Positions 7,093-8,276 of a stretch of DNA of 8,276 bases are shown piece after piece; within the stretch, counting starts at the first letter, position 1; every line of letters begins with the position of its first letter. Origin of the DNA: Thioalkalivibrio sp. (GTDB lineage Bacteria; Pseudomonadota; Gammaproteobacteria; Ectothiorhodospirales; Ectothiorhodospiraceae); assembly GCA_003555285.1 (NCBI GenBank), contig PWGH01000083.1, positions 1 to 8,276 of the forward strand, in the 5' to 3' direction. The translations under genes were made by a program, and so were the position numbers. The notes under the pieces were generated by a model. The model was not told where the DNA came from and searched no databases. It saw only the letters and a list, made by a program, of their open reading frames with translations.

Positions 7093-7095
7093 ACT

Positions 7096-7158
7096 GTGGG
7101 TCGCAGGCCCCCACCTGGGACCGCCCCTGGCGGCGGTCCGAACCCCGGCGCCTCGGGG
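7096..7158 (+). promoter_or_regulatory. Three successive hairpins in the yqeY-hemE spacer
   Basis: Stem 1 is GTGGG/CCCAC (7096-7100 with 7110-7114), weak. Stem 2 is a perfect 8-bp pair, GGACCGCC (7118-7125) with GGCGGTCC (7132-7139), six-base loop, strong. Stem 3 is CCCCG (7143-7147) with CGGGG (7154-7158), six-base loop. No T run follows, so this is not a classical intrinsic terminator. It could be a transcript-processing or attenuating structure, or a leader for hemE, whose start is 27 bases after stem 3. Confidence 0.5.
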
Positions 7159-7172
7159 CTACACCATCAACC

Positions 7173-7177
7173 GGAAG
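7173..7177 (+). promoter_or_regulatory. Ribosome binding site deciding the hemE start
   Basis: GGAAG lies eight bases before ATG 7186. The frame is open upstream to an alternative GTG at 7096, but that extension would run through the hairpins and has no family similarity, so 7186 is preferred. Confidence 0.7.
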
Positions 7178-7185
7178 ATCAAGGT

Positions 7186-8244
7186 ATGACGACGCATCTG
7201 GTGAATGACCGCTTTCTGCGTGCACTGGCGCGCGAGCCCGTCGATCGCACGCCGATCTGGATTATGCGTCAGGCGGGACGCTACCTGCCGGAATACCGCG
7301 CGACCCGAGCCCGGGCCGGCAGCTTCCTCGATCTCTGCCAGAACCCGGAGTTGGCCTGCGAGGTCACCCTCCAGCCGCTGGCGCGGTTTCCGCTGGACGC
7401 CGCGATCCTGTTCTCCGATATCCTCACCGTGCCCGATGCGATGGGCCTGGGCCTGTATTTCGAAACCGGGGAGGGTCCGCGTTTTCGTGATCCGGTGCGC
7501 TCGCTGGCCGCGATCGAGCGCCTGCCGATCCCTGATCCCGAGCAGGAACTGCGTTATGTGATGGACGCGGTGCGAGTGATCCGACGGGAGTTGAACGGTT
7601 CGGTGCCGCTGATCGGTTTCTCCGGCAGCCCCTGGACGCTGGCCACCTACATGGTCGAGGGGGCCGGGTCCCGGGACTTCCCCGAGACCAAGCGGCTGCT
7701 GTACGGCGAGCCGCAGGCGATGCATGCCCTGCTGCAGAAGGTCTCGGCGGCGGTGACGCTGTATCTGAATGCCCAGATCCAGGCGGGCGCGCAGGCGGTG
7801 ATGATCTTCGACACCTGGGGCGGCTCGCTGAGCCCGCGGCATTACCGGGAGTTTTCGCTGGCCTACATGCAGCGCATCGTCGACGACCTGACCCGCGAGC
7901 ACGAAGGGCGCCGGGTGCCGGTGATCCTGTTCACCAAGGGCGGCGGCGCCTGGCTCGAATGGCAGGCCGACACCGGCGCCGATGCGCTGGGGCTGGACTG
8001 GACCGTGGAGATCGCCGAGGCGATGGCGCGGGTGGGCGATCGGGTCGCGTTGCAGGGCAACATGGATCCGGCCGCGCTCTACGCGAGCGACGCGGTGGTG
8101 CGGGCCGAGGCCAAGCGGGTGCTGGACGGCGTCGGATCGGCGCCGGGGCACATCTTCAATCTGGGCCACGGCATCCATCCGGGCATCGATCCGGACCGGG
8201 TCGCCACCCTGGTCGATTTCGTGCATTCCTACCGCCCCGGCTGA
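7186..8244 (+). CDS. hemE: Uroporphyrinogen decarboxylase
   Basis: Heme-pathway enzyme that removes four carboxyl groups from uroporphyrinogen III to give coproporphyrinogen III, cofactor-free, in the cytoplasm. The 352-residue product has the family length and both signatures: [16 protein letters not shown] (23-38) with the substrate-binding arginines R28 and R32, and [16 protein letters not shown] (144-159) with Y155. The catalytic aspartate D78 is in LFSDILT, and a conserved histidine lies in [10 protein letters not shown] (H328). The frame is intact to TGA at 8242-8244. It follows yqeY by 132 bp on the same strand; it may belong to that transcript or have its own promoter. In Pseudomonas hemE lies downstream of the aroKB region, so its closeness to aroB here may be a relic of the same neighbourhood (inference). 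Confidence 0.98.
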   Translation: MTTHLVNDRFLRALAREPVDRTPIWIMRQAGRYLPEYRATRARAGSFLDLCQNPELACEVTLQPLARFPLDAAILFSDILTVPDAMGLGLYFETGEGPRFRDPVRSLAAIERLPIPDPEQELRYVMDAVRVIRRELNGSVPLIGFSGSPWTLATYMVEGAGSRDFPETKRLLYGEPQAMHALLQKVSAAVTLYLNAQIQAGAQAVMIFDTWGGSLSPRHYREFSLAYMQRIVDDLTREHEGRRVPVILFTKGGGAWLEWQADTGADALGLDWTVEIAEAMARVGDRVALQGNMDPAALYASDAVVRAEAKRVLDGVGSAPGHIFNLGHGIHPGIDPDRVATLVDFVHSYRPG

Positions 8245-8259
8245 TACGAGCCCGGGGCG
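8233..8259 (+). terminator. Hairpin overlapping the hemE stop, possible terminator
   Basis: CGCCCCGG in the last hemE codons (8233-8240) pairs perfectly with CCGGGGCG (8252-8259) across an 11-base loop containing the stop codon. No T run follows before the window ends; the sequence after it is AATACAAA. It could weaken transcription or stabilise the 3' end, but a classical terminator is not shown. Confidence 0.3.
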
Positions 8260-8276
8260 AATACAAACCCGGGGCG
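8244..8276. repeat. Start of a 17-bp tandem repeat after hemE (cut by window edge)
   Basis: Unit 1, ATACGAGCCCGGGGCGA (8244-8260), is followed directly by ATACAAACCCGGGGCG (8261-8276), which is cut one base short by the window end. The copies agree at 14 of 16 bases. Whether more units follow cannot be seen. Confidence 0.65.

Noticed and set aside
7096..7185. Upstream GTG start for HemE at 7096
   Set aside because: The extra 30 residues are Gly/Pro-rich, encoded by the hairpins, and not seen in the family. ATG 7186 has a proper ribosome site and gives the usual length.
1..8276. Defence island, prophage, transposon or CRISPR content
   Set aside because: No transposase, integrase, cas-like or phage-like protein and no spaced repeats were seen; every gene is a recognised housekeeping type.

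Overview
The window is high-GC DNA carrying conserved single-copy housekeeping genes of a Gram-negative bacterium. Gene content (DnaG and HemE of gammaproteobacterial type, a 71-residue S21, a DamX-type SPOR protein beside aroB) points to Gammaproteobacteria. The alanine-, proline- and arginine-rich proteins would suit a purple-sulfur or haloalkaliphilic lineage such as Ectothiorhodospiraceae. That placement is inference from general resemblance, not from an alignment.

Layout. The left 6.1 kb is one minus-strand block, transcribed right to left: aroB (6136-5039), dgt (5049-3832), a damX-like gene (3821-1560), then after a 141-bp gap dnaG (1418 to beyond position 1, C-terminus missing). aroB and dgt overlap by 11 bp, and dgt and damX are 10 bp apart, so these three look like one transcription unit. 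dnaG may be read through or may have its own promoter. The right part is on the plus strand: rpsU (6356-6571), a yqeY/GatB-like gene (6595-7053) and hemE (7186-8244). A 219-bp divergent region between aroB and rpsU should hold the promoters for both directions. No stretch over 300 bases lacks a gene. The very short right flank after hemE begins a 17-bp tandem repeat cut by the window edge.

How the genes work together. There is no single pathway. rpsU, yqeY and dnaG are pieces of the 'macromolecular synthesis' neighbourhood (translation initiation plus replication priming), here split, with dnaG on the opposite strand behind aroB-dgt-damX. aroB (shikimate pathway) with a DamX-type SPOR protein (septal peptidoglycan binding) is a known gammaproteobacterial pairing. 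A dNTP triphosphohydrolase sits between them. hemE (heme synthesis) lies downstream of yqeY behind a hairpin-rich spacer.

I found no defence system, mobile element, CRISPR array, tRNA or rRNA, and nothing I would call a previously undescribed system. The most notable items are the AAA-TM-SPOR architecture of the DamX-like protein with an altered Walker A lysine, the rearranged rpsU/dnaG neighbourhood, the structured spacer before hemE, and the tandem repeat at the right edge.
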